5,791 nt of DNA. Source: Caryophanales bacterium UBA6768 (GTDB lineage: Bacteria; Bacillota; Bacilli; Bacillales_D; Amphibacillaceae). Below are positions 5,619 through 5,791 of the stretch, in pieces. Location of the stretch: the NCBI GenBank assembly GCA_002453315.1, contig DKGO01000139.1:1-5791 (forward strand), in the 5' to 3' direction. The notes beneath the pieces are model-generated. The model saw nothing but the letters and a program-made list of their open reading frames with translations. It searched no databases and was not told the DNA's origin. The position numbers and the translations under genes were made by a program. Numbering within the stretch: position 1 is the first letter of the stretch; every line of letters begins with the position of its first letter.

Positions 5619-5791
5619 TATGAGCGGTAAACCACGGTTATGGGCGGTAAAACACGGTTATGAGCGGTAAGCCACGGTTATGTGCGGTAAGCCACATTTA
5701 TGTGCGGTAAACCAACAGTTATGTGCGGTAAACCAACAGTTATGTGCGGTAAAACACGGTTATGTGCGCTAAACCACAGTTATGTGCGGTA
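5619..5791. repeat. 20-21 bp tandem repeat array, runs off the right edge
   Basis: Eight full units and one partial unit follow TATGTGCGGTAAACCACGGT with substitutions. They start at 5619, 5639, 5659, 5679, 5699, 5720, 5741, 5761 and 5781. Two units (5699 and 5720) have 21 bp because CCAC-GG is replaced by CCAACAG; the others have 20 bp. Position 5 of the unit is A or G in the first three units and T afterwards. The unit contains short dyads, AACCACGGTT across the unit junction and GGTAAACC inside. It is richer in GC than the flanking DNA. The period is not a multiple of three in most units, so no repeated peptide is encoded. It has no sequence relation to the 51-bp array at the other end. 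Function is unknown. Confidence 0.95.

Noticed and set aside
5619..5791. Right array as iterons of a replication origin
   Set aside because: The period of about 20 bp would fit iterons, but there is no replication initiator gene, no DnaA-box cluster, and the neighbours are chromosomal housekeeping genes.

Overview
The window looks like a chromosomal segment of a low-GC, Gram-positive member of the Bacillaceae. Two things support this. The gene order hprK-lgt-yvoD-ppaX-yvoF is the one known from Bacillus subtilis. The sixth gene encodes a BshB2-type deacetylase of bacillithiol synthesis, a thiol pathway typical of bacilli. I cannot name the genus from sequence alone. All six genes lie on the minus strand, so transcription runs from right to left in these coordinates.

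Layout from right to left: (1) 5619-5791 is an array of 20-21 bp tandem repeats that runs off the right edge. (2) 5417-5618 is an AT-rich leader with no convincing gene. (3) bshB2 (4745-5416) ends in a clear Rho-independent terminator (4681-4722). (4) 4483-4680 is the noncoding leader of hprK. (5) The cluster hprK (3550-4482), lgt (2616-3443), yvoD (1638-2588), ppaX (1013-1648) and yvoF (497-1009) follows. Genes from lgt to yvoF are tightly packed: a 27-bp gap, an 11-bp overlap, then a 3-bp gap. A 106-bp gap between hprK and lgt holds a plausible sigma-A promoter. (6) 1-416 is an array of 51-bp tandem repeats whose units each carry an inverted repeat. It runs off the left edge. No convincing terminator is visible after yvoF.

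How the genes fit together: HprK phosphorylates HPr on serine for carbon catabolite control. It also removes the phosphate by phosphorolysis, which yields pyrophosphate. PpaX is the pyrophosphatase known to hydrolyse that product. Lgt starts lipoprotein maturation. YvoD is a membrane protein with two nucleoside-recognition/gate-type halves and no established substrate. YvoF is a left-handed beta-helix acetyltransferase of unknown substrate. BshB2 belongs to low-molecular-weight thiol synthesis and appears to be a separate transcription unit.

The genes are ordinary and well conserved. The unexplained parts are the two unrelated tandem arrays at the two ends. I found no convincing new protein system. 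The start codons of yvoD and bshB2 are TTG codons inside longer open frames, chosen from Shine-Dalgarno position and, for bshB2, from family alignment.
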